Part shown: one piece after another, positions 17,416 through 25,786 of the stretch
Layout: each line of letters opens with the position of its first letter
Position numbering within the stretch: the stretch's first letter is position 1
NCBI GenBank assembly: GCA_964372115.1
Contig: CAYJPN010000015.1
Span: 1-64,000 of the forward strand
Direction of reading: 5' to 3'
From: CG2-30-36-16 sp964372115
GTDB lineage: Bacteria > Bacteroidota > Ignavibacteria > Ignavibacteriales > Ignavibacteriaceae
DNA length: 64,000 bases
Notes under the pieces: model-generated
What the model was told of the DNA's origin: nothing
Database searches by the model: none
The model's input: the letters and a program-made list of their open reading frames with translations, nothing else
Translations under genes and position numbers: made by a program

Positions 17416-18047
17416 TCTTTTTTCTCGAAATGTTGATAATCTTTTGTGCTGCGCCAGGTACCACCCCATTGCCAGCCTCGCTTTTTGAATTCTTTTACTA
17501 AAAACGAATTACCTGTTATAGTCCCATCTTTTTTCGGATTGTAAACAGCGTTTTCAGGCAATATTGTATTCCCTTTAATCTGCGGATTAAATAAAGGATT
17601 TATATCTATCGCTCTTCCGAGCGCATGAGCAGAAAGTGTTTTTGTTCCTTTAACTTTTCTATAATTAAACGCCGACGTATTATTCTCACACATCGAAATG
17701 TCATCGTTCCATTTATACCGGGAAATTGGAATTACCTTCTGAACGGGGAATTTCTTTTCCTTTATTAAGGAAAATATTTCAAGTATATCATTTGCAAGGC
17801 TGTTGTGGATGACTACCTGACCTTTATGAAGATGCCCATCGAAGGAGTAATAAAAGACGTCAATAATTGTAAGCATTTTTTTTATTGCTCCCGGAATATC
17901 ATTCCCTTTTAGCGCATCCGCCAGACTAATGTTACTGTCCACAATTATGCTGTCCGATTTGTTCAGACCGGTTTGCCCGAGTGATGACGAAAAAGTTGCA
18001 GAGAGAAAAAATAAAACAGTAAAAGAGAGTCTATTTAATGATTTCAT
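17412..18047 (-). CDS. M15 family peptidase (peptidoglycan peptidase-like)
   Basis: The 211-residue product has a signal peptide (1-24) and a C-terminal M15 domain. The zinc-binding pattern S-A-H-A-L-G-R-A-I-D and the terminal W-x-x-x-x-D-Y-Q-H-F-E are intact, matching D-Ala-D-Ala carboxypeptidases and L-Ala-D-Glu endopeptidases. It most likely trims peptidoglycan stem peptides in the periplasm. It is the first gene of a two-gene minus operon with the esterase, joined by a four-base ATGA overlap. It diverges from the FKBP lipoprotein gene. Confidence 0.85.
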   Translation of the reverse strand: MKSLNRLSFTVLFFLSATFSSSLGQTGLNKSDSIIVDSNISLADALKGNDIPGAIKKMLTIIDVFYYSFDGHLHKGQVVIHNSLANDILEIFSLIKEKKFPVQKVIPISRYKWNDDISMCENNTSAFNYRKVKGTKTLSAHALGRAIDINPLFNPQIKGNTILPENAVYNPKKDGTITGNSFLVKEFKKRGWQWGGTWRSTKDYQHFEKKE

Positions 18048-18182
18048 AAAAGTCGTAAAAAATTTGTTGGGGGAATATAAATACCCGGTGCTTTAAAATC
18101 TTTAATTCAGCTATTTCTGCTTATGAATTTTACTTTAAATATAATATTTTAATGATTCAAACTTTAAATTTTAAGGAAGATA
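18048..18182. promoter_or_regulatory. Divergent promoter region, M15 peptidase / FKBP
   Basis: A 135-base AT-rich interval between divergent genes. AAGGAAG directly before 18183 is the FKBP ribosome binding site. No operator is recognisable. Confidence 0.35.
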
Positions 18183-19004
18183 ATGAAAAAAGTTTTTGTT
18201 TTATTTCTGCTTCTAATAGTTGCTGCCGGATGTAATGAAAATAAGGTGGTAAAATTGGATAACGGTATCACATTTATGGAAGATACTCTCGGTACAGGCG
18301 TTGTAGCAGACAGCGGTACTTTTGTTTCAATTCATTTTAACGGTTGGGTTATAAAAGACTCGACAAATTTATTCGCTGACTGGTCGAAAGACTCAACCAG
18401 AATGGCAAGTTCAATCGGTAGTTCAAGAAGTTTCGGGCAGCCGGTTAAATATAAACTTGGTTCGGGCACTTTTATAAAAGGTATTGATGCCGGTATAGTT
18501 GGAATGAAGGTTGGCGGTACAAGAACAATTGTAATTCCATCAAAACTTGGTTACGGTCAGCAGGGAATGGGTCCTGTTCCACCGAATACAGATATGAAAG
18601 TTGTTGTTGAATTACTTGAAGTAAAAGCTCCTGTTGTAGTAAAAAAATGGGATGTTGACTCAACAAAATATCAAGCTACAAAAAGCGGTTTGAAGTATGT
18701 TATTATTAACGAAGGAACCGGTTCAAACGCCGATTCCGGTAAAACCGTTACGGTGCATTATACCGGTTATCTCGAAAGTGGAAAAATATTCGACAGCTCG
18801 ATTGAAAGAGACGAACCGATCACTTTCGAACTCGGAAAAGGTATGGTTATTCCAGGTTGGGAAGAAGGAATAAAACTTCTTAACAAAGGCGCAAAAGCAA
18901 AATTAGTAATTCCAGCTTCCTTGGCATACGGTCCAATAGAGCGTGGCGAAATACCTGCAAACTCAACATTAATTTTTGATGTTGAACTTGTGGACATAAA
19001 GTAA
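18183..19004 (+). CDS. Two-domain FKBP-type peptidyl-prolyl isomerase lipoprotein
   Basis: The 273-residue product begins with a lipoprotein signal peptide ending A-A-G-C (Cys17), so it is lipid-anchored in the envelope. Two FKBP domains follow (about 25-142 and 160-273). Each has the family pattern: V-S-I-H-F-N-G-W and V-T-V-H-Y-T-G-Y near the start, F-x-L-G-x-G-x-V-I-P-G-W or the matching G-T-F-I-K-G-I-D, then I-P-x-x-L-x-Y-G, ending V-E-L-L or V-E-L-V-D-I. It should assist folding of exported proteins. Domain 1 has an insertion after W-V-I-K-D-S and looks more divergent. Confidence 0.9.
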   Translation: MKKVFVLFLLLIVAAGCNENKVVKLDNGITFMEDTLGTGVVADSGTFVSIHFNGWVIKDSTNLFADWSKDSTRMASSIGSSRSFGQPVKYKLGSGTFIKGIDAGIVGMKVGGTRTIVIPSKLGYGQQGMGPVPPNTDMKVVVELLEVKAPVVVKKWDVDSTKYQATKSGLKYVIINEGTGSNADSGKTVTVHYTGYLESGKIFDSSIERDEPITFELGKGMVIPGWEEGIKLLNKGAKAKLVIPASLAYGPIERGEIPANSTLIFDVELVDIK

Positions 19005-19018
19005 ATAATATTTTTGCA

Positions 19019-19047
19019 GTAGTGGACGCAAATTTTGTGTCCACTAC
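19019..19047. terminator. Strong hairpin between convergent genes
   Basis: GTAGTGGAC at 19019-19027 pairs with GTCCACTAC at 19039-19047, and the stem continues inward through GCAAA/TTTGT with one G-T wobble. It sits between the FKBP gene and the convergent fructosamine kinase gene, whose stop codon lies inside it. T-tracts are weak on both sides, so it may work as a bidirectional transcript end or mRNA-stabilising hairpin. Confidence 0.5.
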
Positions 19048-19919
19048 ATCTTATAAAAATTTATAAGATTTATAGCCTGCCTGTAATAACTCATACCGAA
19101 TAAGTTTAAGTGATTTAACATGTGATATAATTTGTATATATTTTCACGGTACTGCCAGCCGTTTTTTAAAGGATATTCTTCTTGATAAGCAGAATAAAAA
19201 TCTAAGCTAAACCCGCCAAAAAGTTTTGTCATTGCCAAATCAGCCTCCCGATGGCCGTAATAAACTGCCGGGTCAATTAAACAAGCGCCACCTTTTTCAT
19301 CAACAATAAAATTGCCGCTCCATAAATCGCCGTGCAGCAGGGCAGGTTTTTCTTCCGAACAGGAAAGGATCGGGACTATTTTATTTTCGAGAAAAACAAT
19401 TCCCTCAAGTAATTCATTAGCTGCATACCCGTTTTTTTCTGCAAGTTTATATTGAAAGAGGAGTCTGCGGTTAAAATAGAACTCTGCCCAATTATCTTTC
19501 TGGTTTTTCAGCGGAATATTTTTTTGCACATTAGAACCGATGTAATTGTCTTCAAAAAATCCGAAAGCATTTGTTGTCTTATTATGGAGCCGCGCAAAAT
19601 TTCTCCCGAATTCTTCAAAAAAACTTTTCTTCATCTGTGCCGGGTGAATATGTTCAAGCAGGATAAAATCATCGCTGGCAAAAATAACTTCCGGTACTCT
19701 TATTACTCCGGCGCTCTTTAATTCCCTCAAACCATTTGCCTCTTTCGGAAACATATCATCCGGGAAACCGGGATTAATTTTTAGGAAATAATTATTACCT
19801 GTTTCAGTTGTGATTATTTTTGAATCGGCAATACAACCGCCGCTAACCGAAACAATTGATTTTAATTTTTCGCCGAGAAGTTCTTCAACTGCAATTTTTA
19901 TTTTACTTTCCAAGTTCAC
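19044..19919 (-). CDS. Fructosamine/ribulosamine-3-kinase family protein
   Basis: The 291-residue protein is an aminoglycoside-phosphotransferase-fold kinase of the fructosamine kinase family. The key segments L-L-H-G-D-L-W-S-G-N-F and I-D-P-A-V-Y-Y-G-H-R-E-A-D-L-A-M-T are intact, with N-terminal G-C-I-A-D-S and Y-F-L-K-I-N motifs. These enzymes phosphorylate the O3 of sugar adducts on protein amines, which then fall off; bacterial members prefer ribulosamines and erythrulosamines. The start is GTG at 19919, overlapping the phosphatase gene by 17 bases; a TTG at 19913 is an alternative. The coupling to a low-molecular-weight phosphatase is functionally meaningful (see findings). Confidence 0.88.
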   Translation of the reverse strand: MNLESKIKIAVEELLGEKLKSIVSVSGGCIADSKIITTETGNNYFLKINPGFPDDMFPKEANGLRELKSAGVIRVPEVIFASDDFILLEHIHPAQMKKSFFEEFGRNFARLHNKTTNAFGFFEDNYIGSNVQKNIPLKNQKDNWAEFYFNRRLLFQYKLAEKNGYAANELLEGIVFLENKIVPILSCSEEKPALLHGDLWSGNFIVDEKGGACLIDPAVYYGHREADLAMTKLFGGFSLDFYSAYQEEYPLKNGWQYRENIYKLYHMLNHLNLFGMSYYRQAINLINFYKM

Positions 19920-20388
19920 CTTTTAATTGCTCAATCAAACCTTTTGAAGCGTCTTCAAGAATATCGAGAACATTTTCAAATCCTTGATAACCGCCGTAAT
20001 AGGGATCAGGAACTGACGTTGCATTTATATCCCGGTTAAATTCGACAAGTTTATGAACTTTGATTAAATGCCTGTCATATTTACAGAGCTGTTTGATGTT
20101 GTCAAAATTTTCATCATCCATAGTTATTATATAGTCGAAGTAATCAAAATCGCGATTCGGGTTAAACTTACGAGCCGCGTGAACCAAATTGTAACCCCGT
20201 TTTTTCGCATGTGTTTTCATTCTTTCATCAGGCTGTTCACCGGCGTGGTAACCAATAGTTCCGCATGAGTCGATTTCAAAAAAATCTTCTAATCCTTCAT
20301 TCTTTATAAAAGCTTTAAATACTCCTTCTGCCGCGGGTGAACGGCAGATATTGCCCATACAGACAAACAATATTTTTTTTTGCTCCAT
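19903..20388 (-). CDS. Low-molecular-weight protein-tyrosine-phosphatase family protein
   Basis: The 161-residue protein has the LMW-PTP P-loop C-M-G-N-I-C-R-S (C-x5-R, Cys10 and Arg16) and the general-acid loop V-P-D-P-Y-Y-G-G. It should hydrolyse phosphotyrosine or, as shown for the human enzyme, ribulosamine-5-phosphates. The frame opens at a TTG at 20409, but the ATG at 20388 is preferred: AGGA lies six bases upstream and the P-loop then starts at the usual distance from the N-terminus. It overlaps the fructosamine kinase gene by 17 bases, so the two are co-expressed. Confidence 0.9.
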   Translation of the reverse strand: MEQKKILFVCMGNICRSPAAEGVFKAFIKNEGLEDFFEIDSCGTIGYHAGEQPDERMKTHAKKRGYNLVHAARKFNPNRDFDYFDYIITMDDENFDNIKQLCKYDRHLIKVHKLVEFNRDINATSVPDPYYGGYQGFENVLDILEDASKGLIEQLKGELGK

Positions 20389-20495
20389 TGGTGTTCCTGT
20401 TTTATTCAAAACAAATCTTTCTTAATTTACCAAAGCTGTTATAAAGACTTCGGTAAAATAATAATTTCTTTTATTCATCAAAATAAGCGGTTGAC

Positions 20496-21992
20496 ATGAA
20501 AAAATTACTACTACTTTCTATTCTTGCTATTTTTCTTTTTACATCGATAATTGCCGCGCAAGAAAAATATCCCAAAAGAGAATTTCGCTCTGCATGGGTT
20601 GCGACGGTGGCAAACATCGATTGGCCCTCTTCCAGATATTCAACTTCCGGCGAACAGATTGCGGAATTAGTGGATATGATGGATAAGTTAAAAGCTGCAG
20701 GGATAAATGCAGTTATGTTCCAGGTGAGAACGGAGTGTGATGCTCTTTATGATTCGCCTTATGAACCATGGTCGTATTGGTTAACCGGTACGCAGGGGAA
20801 AGCGCCGCAGCCATATTATGATCCTTTAAAGTTTGCAATAGATGAAGCGCACAGCAGGGGTATGGAACTGCACGCCTGGTTTAATCCTTACCGTGCTGTT
20901 AAAAACATTGATGATTACGAAGCAAGCGATAAGCACGCCTCAATTCAGCATCCCGAATGGTTGTTGAAATTTAAAGATTATACTATGCTTGATCCCGGAC
21001 AACCGGAAGTAAAAGATTATATTGCGAAAATTATTGCGGATGTAATTCGTCGTTATGACGTTGATGGGATTCATTTTGACGATTATTTTTATCCGTACTC
21101 GCCCAAAGTTTCAAATGAAGACTCGCATACTTTTGCAAAGTTTAAAGGAAGATACGATAATATTGATGACTGGCGCCGCTATTCCATCAACTCGATGGTT
21201 GCACAGGTTTACGACAGCATAAAAGCAATAAAACCAAATGTAAAATATGGCATTAGTCCTTTCGGTATCGTTGAAAATCATTATGCAGGTACAAACGGTT
21301 TTAACTCGTACCAAATTTTATATTGCGATCCTATAACATGGATAAAAGATAAAACGGTTGATTATGTGAATCCCCAACTTTACTGGGAACGGGGACATAA
21401 ATTAGCCGATTACAGCAAACTGCTCCCCTGGTGGGATTCGATAGTTGGAGATACACATTTGTACATTGGACATTTTTCGAGCCGATTCGAAAGTAAAAGG
21501 TGGGAAGGCACAAAAAACGAAACCATTGAACAGATCAGAATGAACCGCCAATATAAAAACGTTCTTGGTTCGGTATTTTTCAGCGCAAAATCTTTGACTG
21601 AATATTACAACGGTTTTGCCGATTCCCTAAGAACCGGAGTTTACAAGTATCCGGCTTTGCTGCCCATAATGAAATGGAAAGATACAACAGCGCCGACAGC
21701 ACCTGAAGAGTTAAAAATTGAAGGCGATGATACGAAACGTACATTAACCTGGAATATTCCTGAAGGCAAAGGGAAGAAACCTGTTTATTTTGTTATTTAT
21801 CGTTTCCCATCGGAAGATAAAATTGACTTTGAAAATCCCGAGTTCATCATAAATATTACAAATAATGCACTCACAAAGTTTATAGACAACAGAGAACTTA
21901 AAAATGATGCCGAATATATTTATGCCGTGTCATCATTGGACAGATTGCAAAATGAGAGTAAAGCGGTAAGTGTAGTATTCAAAACCGAATAA
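20496..21992 (+). CDS. GHL10 (DUF187) glycoside hydrolase, no sorting domain
   Basis: The 498-residue product has a signal peptide (1-21), a GHL10 TIM-barrel (about 28-395) and a C-terminal FN3-like module (about 403-498). It is a clear paralogue of the protein at 13595: R-E-F-R-S-A-W-V-A-T-V-A-N-I-D-W-P-S, H-A-W-F-N-P-Y-R-A-V and D-G-I-H-F-D-D-Y-F-Y-P-Y match almost exactly. It lacks the T9SS sorting domain, so it should stay in the periplasm or be anchored otherwise. The DigH precedent suggests cleavage of denuded peptidoglycan strands. It diverges from the phosphatase gene. Confidence 0.88.
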   Translation: MKKLLLLSILAIFLFTSIIAAQEKYPKREFRSAWVATVANIDWPSSRYSTSGEQIAELVDMMDKLKAAGINAVMFQVRTECDALYDSPYEPWSYWLTGTQGKAPQPYYDPLKFAIDEAHSRGMELHAWFNPYRAVKNIDDYEASDKHASIQHPEWLLKFKDYTMLDPGQPEVKDYIAKIIADVIRRYDVDGIHFDDYFYPYSPKVSNEDSHTFAKFKGRYDNIDDWRRYSINSMVAQVYDSIKAIKPNVKYGISPFGIVENHYAGTNGFNSYQILYCDPITWIKDKTVDYVNPQLYWERGHKLADYSKLLPWWDSIVGDTHLYIGHFSSRFESKRWEGTKNETIEQIRMNRQYKNVLGSVFFSAKSLTEYYNGFADSLRTGVYKYPALLPIMKWKDTTAPTAPEELKIEGDDTKRTLTWNIPEGKGKKPVYFVIYRFPSEDKIDFENPEFIINITNNALTKFIDNRELKNDAEYIYAVSSLDRLQNESKAVSVVFKTE

Positions 21993-22025
21993 TGCATTTT
22001 TATTAATCAATATAATAAAAAACTG

Positions 22026-22079
22026 TAAACCGGTTATTAATATTTGCCAAAAAATGTTATTTGCCGGTTTAGTTTTTTT
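22026..22079 (+). terminator. Probable intrinsic terminator after GHL10 gene
   Basis: TAAACCGG (22026-22033) pairs with CCGGTTTA (22064-22071) across a 30-base loop, followed by a run of seven T. It lies 33 bases after the stop. The long loop lowers confidence. The rest of the 212-base gap to the convergent serine hydrolase shows nothing recognisable. Confidence 0.5.
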
Positions 22080-22204
22080 AACGCATAATTGATAGAACAC
22101 AATGGCGCTTGCAAATTTTAGCATTCTATTGGATGTGAAAATTTCGGTGAGTGAATGAAGACTTCTTTTATTCAATCTATTACAGAATGAAAAATTGCAA
22201 AATA

Positions 22205-23665
22205 CTATTTGTTTCCGGAACTGATACCGAGTATTTTTTTTAGTTTTTCGTTTTTCGAATCAAGCCGGTAAGCTTCTTTATAAAATTTTGTAGAAAGCCC
22301 TTTGTTCCCATCCTGTAAATAAGCCTCAGCTAAGCCAATGTATACTCTTGGATTTTGAGGCACTTCGTTAACCAGAAATTTGAAGTATTTTATAGCAAAA
22401 GTTGTAAGTTCTGCTGTTTGCAAATCGTTCCCGAACTCAAGCAATTCATCCTTATTCCACATATATTTTTTTTGCAATACGGAATCTGCTTCGGTTAAAT
22501 GATAAAATGAAATTGCTGAATCAATCCCGGTCTTATAAGTTATTTCAAACAATTTGTCAGAAAGAGAGGGGAGTACTACCGGTTTTGCATCATCTAAAAG
22601 TATATGGACAATCGCCAATGCCGGTGAACCGAGATTACGATCGCGAATATTAATTAGAGAAACAGAAACTAATTTTTCTTTCGGGTAAATTACAAGGTGC
22701 GATGTAAAACCAGTTCCGCCTCCAACATGACCGAAATAAAATCTTCCTTCAGAGTCTGTTCTAACTTCGCAGCCTAATCCATAATGGATGATGGTTCCGT
22801 CCTTTAATTTTAGGGGCTCTATCATTTTCTCAACAGTTTCGGCTCTTAATAGAGTTCCATTTAAAAAACTATTTCCAAACCTAAGGAGGTCGTTAGTAGT
22901 AGAAATTATTCCACCACCCGGAAATTTTAAGCTCAGGTCAGTTAAAGGCGCGTTTAATATTTTTCTATAGATTCCCTTAAAGTAACCGTGTGCGCGTTCG
23001 GGTACTATCTCTGACTGAACTTCGAGATAGGAAGAATACATTTGTAAAGGTGAGAAAATATTCAGTTCAATGTAACTTCTATAACTAATGCCCGAAACCT
23101 TTTCAATTATACCCGCAAGTAAATTATAAGCAAGCGAGGTGTATAAATATTTTGTCCCAGGTTCATATTCAAGCGGGTAATCGGCAAGCATCTTTATCGC
23201 ATCATTGATTGAGGGGTAAAAGGTTTTACTATCAAACTCTCCTGCTCTGTAAGTTCTTATACCGGAAGAATGACTTAACAACTGTCTGATTGTAAACTTC
23301 CATTTTTTTTCAGGAAAATTCGGCAGGTATTTTCTGGCATCATCATCAAGTTTTATTTTCCCTTTTTCAACCAACTGCATTATTGCAACCGCGGTAATCA
23401 TCTTGCTTATTGAAGCGATACGGTAAACTGTTCGAGGAGATGCGTAAACCGAATTTTCGATGTCAGCGAATCCTTCAGCGCCGCGCCAAATAATTTTATC
23501 GTTTTGAAGTATCGCTGCGGAAATAGAGGGTATGTTTTTATTTTTTTGATAGTCAAAAATGTAACGGTTAAATTTGTTTTGAATATCCTGAGCAGGAAGA
23601 TTAATAACAAATAAGGAAAAAATAACGAAGAGAATGTAATGAGGATTTAATTTTGAACGGAACAT
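22205..23665 (-). CDS. Class C beta-lactamase-fold serine hydrolase with C-terminal helical repeat
   Basis: The 486-residue product has a signal peptide (1-25) and a beta-lactamase/penicillin-binding-type domain (about 30-350). Motif 1 is S-I-S-K (Ser85, Lys88); motif 2 is Y-T-S (Tyr175), with Ser replacing the usual Asn as in many family members; motif 3 is H-V-G-G-G. The C-terminal 100 residues look like TPR-like helices (A-E-A-Y-L-Q-D-G-N-K-G-L-S-T-K-F-Y-K-E-A). Relatives act as D-amino-acid peptidases, esterases or peptidoglycan carboxypeptidases; the substrate is unknown. It follows clpP by 49 bases on the same strand. Confidence 0.86.
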   Translation of the reverse strand: MFRSKLNPHYILFVIFSLFVINLPAQDIQNKFNRYIFDYQKNKNIPSISAAILQNDKIIWRGAEGFADIENSVYASPRTVYRIASISKMITAVAIMQLVEKGKIKLDDDARKYLPNFPEKKWKFTIRQLLSHSSGIRTYRAGEFDSKTFYPSINDAIKMLADYPLEYEPGTKYLYTSLAYNLLAGIIEKVSGISYRSYIELNIFSPLQMYSSYLEVQSEIVPERAHGYFKGIYRKILNAPLTDLSLKFPGGGIISTTNDLLRFGNSFLNGTLLRAETVEKMIEPLKLKDGTIIHYGLGCEVRTDSEGRFYFGHVGGGTGFTSHLVIYPKEKLVSVSLINIRDRNLGSPALAIVHILLDDAKPVVLPSLSDKLFEITYKTGIDSAISFYHLTEADSVLQKKYMWNKDELLEFGNDLQTAELTTFAIKYFKFLVNEVPQNPRVYIGLAEAYLQDGNKGLSTKFYKEAYRLDSKNEKLKKILGISSGNK

Positions 23666-23714
23666 AACAACAGTTCTAAAGTTAGGGACTGCTTATGAGG
23701 CAGTCCCGTAAAAG

Positions 23715-24338
23715 TTATTTGTTTAATGGAATTCTTTTTTCAAGAATGTTATCTACAATTTTGTACTCTTTAGCTTCTTCAGCGCTCATAAAATAATCGC
23801 GGTCGCAATCTTTTGTAATTTGTTCAAGGGTTTTCCCTGTATGTTCTGCAAGAATTGTATAAAGAGTGTCGCGTGTACGTAACATTTCTTTTGCGTGAAT
23901 TTGAATATCGCTTGTTTGACCCTGCATTCCGCCAATCCATGGTTGGTGTATCATAATTCTGGAGTTAGGAAGCGAGGTGCGTTTTCCGGTAGTGCCGCCG
24001 GCAAGAAGTATGGCGCCCATGCTTGCAGCCATTCCTACACAGATTGTAGCTACATCAGGCTTTATATATTTCATTGTATCGTATATTGCAAGGCCCGCTG
24101 TTACGCTGCCGCCGGGTGAATTAATATAAACATTTATATCTTTTTCAGAATCCTCCGCTTCAAGAAATATTAACTGGGCAATTGTAAGGCTGGCAATATG
24201 ATCATCGATAGGTGTACCGATAAAAACAATTCTTTCTCTAAGCAGACGTGAATAAATATCCATTCCGCGTTCACCGCGGCCTGTTTGCTCAATAACATAA
24301 GGTACAAGCTGGTTATATATCTCAGGATGATTTTTCAT
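23715..24338 (-). CDS. clpP: ATP-dependent Clp protease proteolytic subunit
   Basis: The 207-residue protein is ClpP, the serine peptidase chamber that degrades unfolded proteins delivered by ClpX or ClpA-type unfoldases. The catalytic triad is visible: Ser106 in G-M-A-A-S-M-G-A, His131 in M-I-H-Q-P, and Asp in the D-R-D-Y-F-M-S-A-E-E-A segment. Y-I-N-S-P-G-G-S-V is the oxyanion-loop signature. It starts two bases after the trigger factor gene with an AAAGGAA site. The classical tig-clpP-clpX order is interrupted: a serine hydrolase gene, not clpX, follows. Confidence 0.97.
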   Translation of the reverse strand: MKNHPEIYNQLVPYVIEQTGRGERGMDIYSRLLRERIVFIGTPIDDHIASLTIAQLIFLEAEDSEKDINVYINSPGGSVTAGLAIYDTMKYIKPDVATICVGMAASMGAILLAGGTTGKRTSLPNSRIMIHQPWIGGMQGQTSDIQIHAKEMLRTRDTLYTILAEHTGKTLEQITKDCDRDYFMSAEEAKEYKIVDNILEKRIPLNK

Positions 24339-24340
24339 TT

Positions 24341-25651
24341 CTATTCCTTTTCTTTTTTAGTGTACTGTTCGGGGTCCACTTTTTTAATAGAATTTTTTTC
24401 CTTTAACATATCAAACACTTTTTTATCAATAAGAGTTGCGCTGTAGTTGGAGGATTTGTAGTAATTCAGCATTTTATCAACCGGCAGACCAATTTTGCCA
24501 GCTTCTTTTTCTGCTTCAATTAATAACTCATTATCGGTTACTTCAAAATTCTCTTGTTTTTCAATTGAACGTTTTAACAAAAACCACTTAACTTCTCTCT
24601 CGGCTAAATCCTTGTAGGATTTACGCGCAGCTTCTTTATCGTAGGATTTGTAACCTTGTTTTTTTGCATCGACTTCATCTTGTTTTAATAGATCTTCAAG
24701 ATAATTTTGTACAAGAGTTGCTGGCGGGGTAAAATTGTTTTTTTCTATAACAACTGTTATTAATTTAGAGCGTACCAGATTATCTGTTTGTTCATCAAGA
24801 TACGACTGAATATCGTTTTTTATTTGAGCGCGAAGTTCTTCCTCGGTGGAAGCTTTTTCTTTTGATACTTTTTTAACAAATTCTTCGGTTAATTCGGGTG
24901 AAACTATCTTTTTGATGCTCTTTATGTTTGCCTTATAGTAAAAAACTTCTTCTGTCTCTTTTTCTTCCCCATCATCATTTTTTACTCTTCGTTTATCGGT
25001 AAGAGAAAAATCGAAAGATTCTCCAACTTTCTTACCGTGTGCTTTTTCAGGTATATTTTTATGTACTCTTTCATTCGAAAGATCTATGTCCATTGTTTGA
25101 GCTTGAACACCCTCAATCGGGTCACCTTTTTCGTCAACACCAAGAAGTTCAACATTTATAATGAAATTGTTGTCATCGCCAACCTGCTCGGCTTCTTCGT
25201 TTGTGCTGTTTGATTTTAGGAGGTGCTTAAGTTCTGCGTCAATAGCTTCGTCCTTGGCGTTTAACTCTGGCACTTCAATTTCATTTCCGGTATAATCTTT
25301 CGCTTCAAGTTCGGGCATAACTTCATACTTTACCTTGAAGTTCAGATCGGCGCCGGGATTAAATTTTATATCGGTTAGTGTTGGCTGTCCGATGGGATTG
25401 ATATCTTTTTCTTTTATAATTTTCCAGAATTGCGTATTGGCAGCTTTTTCGGAGGCTTCATACTCAAGTGCATCGCCGTACATTTTTTTTACAAGGTGCA
25501 GGGGAACTTTACCTTTACGGAAACCGGGCATTTGAATACTTTTAGTCTGTTTCAGCACTTCCTTTTTAATATCATCTTTAACTTCATCATACGTAAGACT
25601 AACTTCCATCTCTTTTTCGGAGGCAGATAAGTCATTAATTTTAACTTCCAA
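24341..25651 (-). CDS. tig: Trigger factor
   Basis: The 436-residue protein is trigger factor, the ribosome-bound chaperone for nascent chains. The N-terminal ribosome-binding domain contains the signature P-G-F-R-K-G-K-V-P; the central FKBP-like PPIase domain (about 150-235) carries an extra charged insert (K-N-D-D-G-E-E-K-E-T-E-E), and the C-terminal half is the helical chaperone domain. The start is TTG at 25651 with GAGG six bases upstream. It is co-oriented with the downstream clpP gene and the upstream tRNA-Leu gene (53 bases away). Confidence 0.95.
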   Translation of the reverse strand: MEVKINDLSASEKEMEVSLTYDEVKDDIKKEVLKQTKSIQMPGFRKGKVPLHLVKKMYGDALEYEASEKAANTQFWKIIKEKDINPIGQPTLTDIKFNPGADLNFKVKYEVMPELEAKDYTGNEIEVPELNAKDEAIDAELKHLLKSNSTNEEAEQVGDDNNFIINVELLGVDEKGDPIEGVQAQTMDIDLSNERVHKNIPEKAHGKKVGESFDFSLTDKRRVKNDDGEEKETEEVFYYKANIKSIKKIVSPELTEEFVKKVSKEKASTEEELRAQIKNDIQSYLDEQTDNLVRSKLITVVIEKNNFTPPATLVQNYLEDLLKQDEVDAKKQGYKSYDKEAARKSYKDLAEREVKWFLLKRSIEKQENFEVTDNELLIEAEKEAGKIGLPVDKMLNYYKSSNYSATLIDKKVFDMLKEKNSIKKVDPEQYTKKEKE

Positions 25652-25704
25652 TTATAACCTCAAACTATCGTTGCTGGTAAAAAAAACTAAGGGAATTAAA
25701 GAAG

Positions 25705-25786
25705 TGCGAGAACGGGGACTCGAACCCCGACACCTCTCGGTACTAGATCCTAAGTCTAGCGCGTCTACCAATTCCGCCATTCTCGC
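25705..25786 (-). tRNA. tRNA-Leu (anticodon UAG)
   Basis: On the minus strand an 82-base cloverleaf is complete. The acceptor stem GCGAGAA pairs with TTCTCGC, the D-arm reads GCGGAATTGGTAGACGC, and the anticodon arm has loop CTTAGGA (anticodon TAG, decoding CUA). A long variable arm typical of leucine tRNA is present, and the T-arm is CGGGG-TTCGAGT-CCCCG. The 3' CCA is not encoded; after the discriminator A the DNA reads CTTC. The tRNA therefore needs CCA addition, and a CCA-adding-type enzyme is encoded at 33427. Confidence 0.95.
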
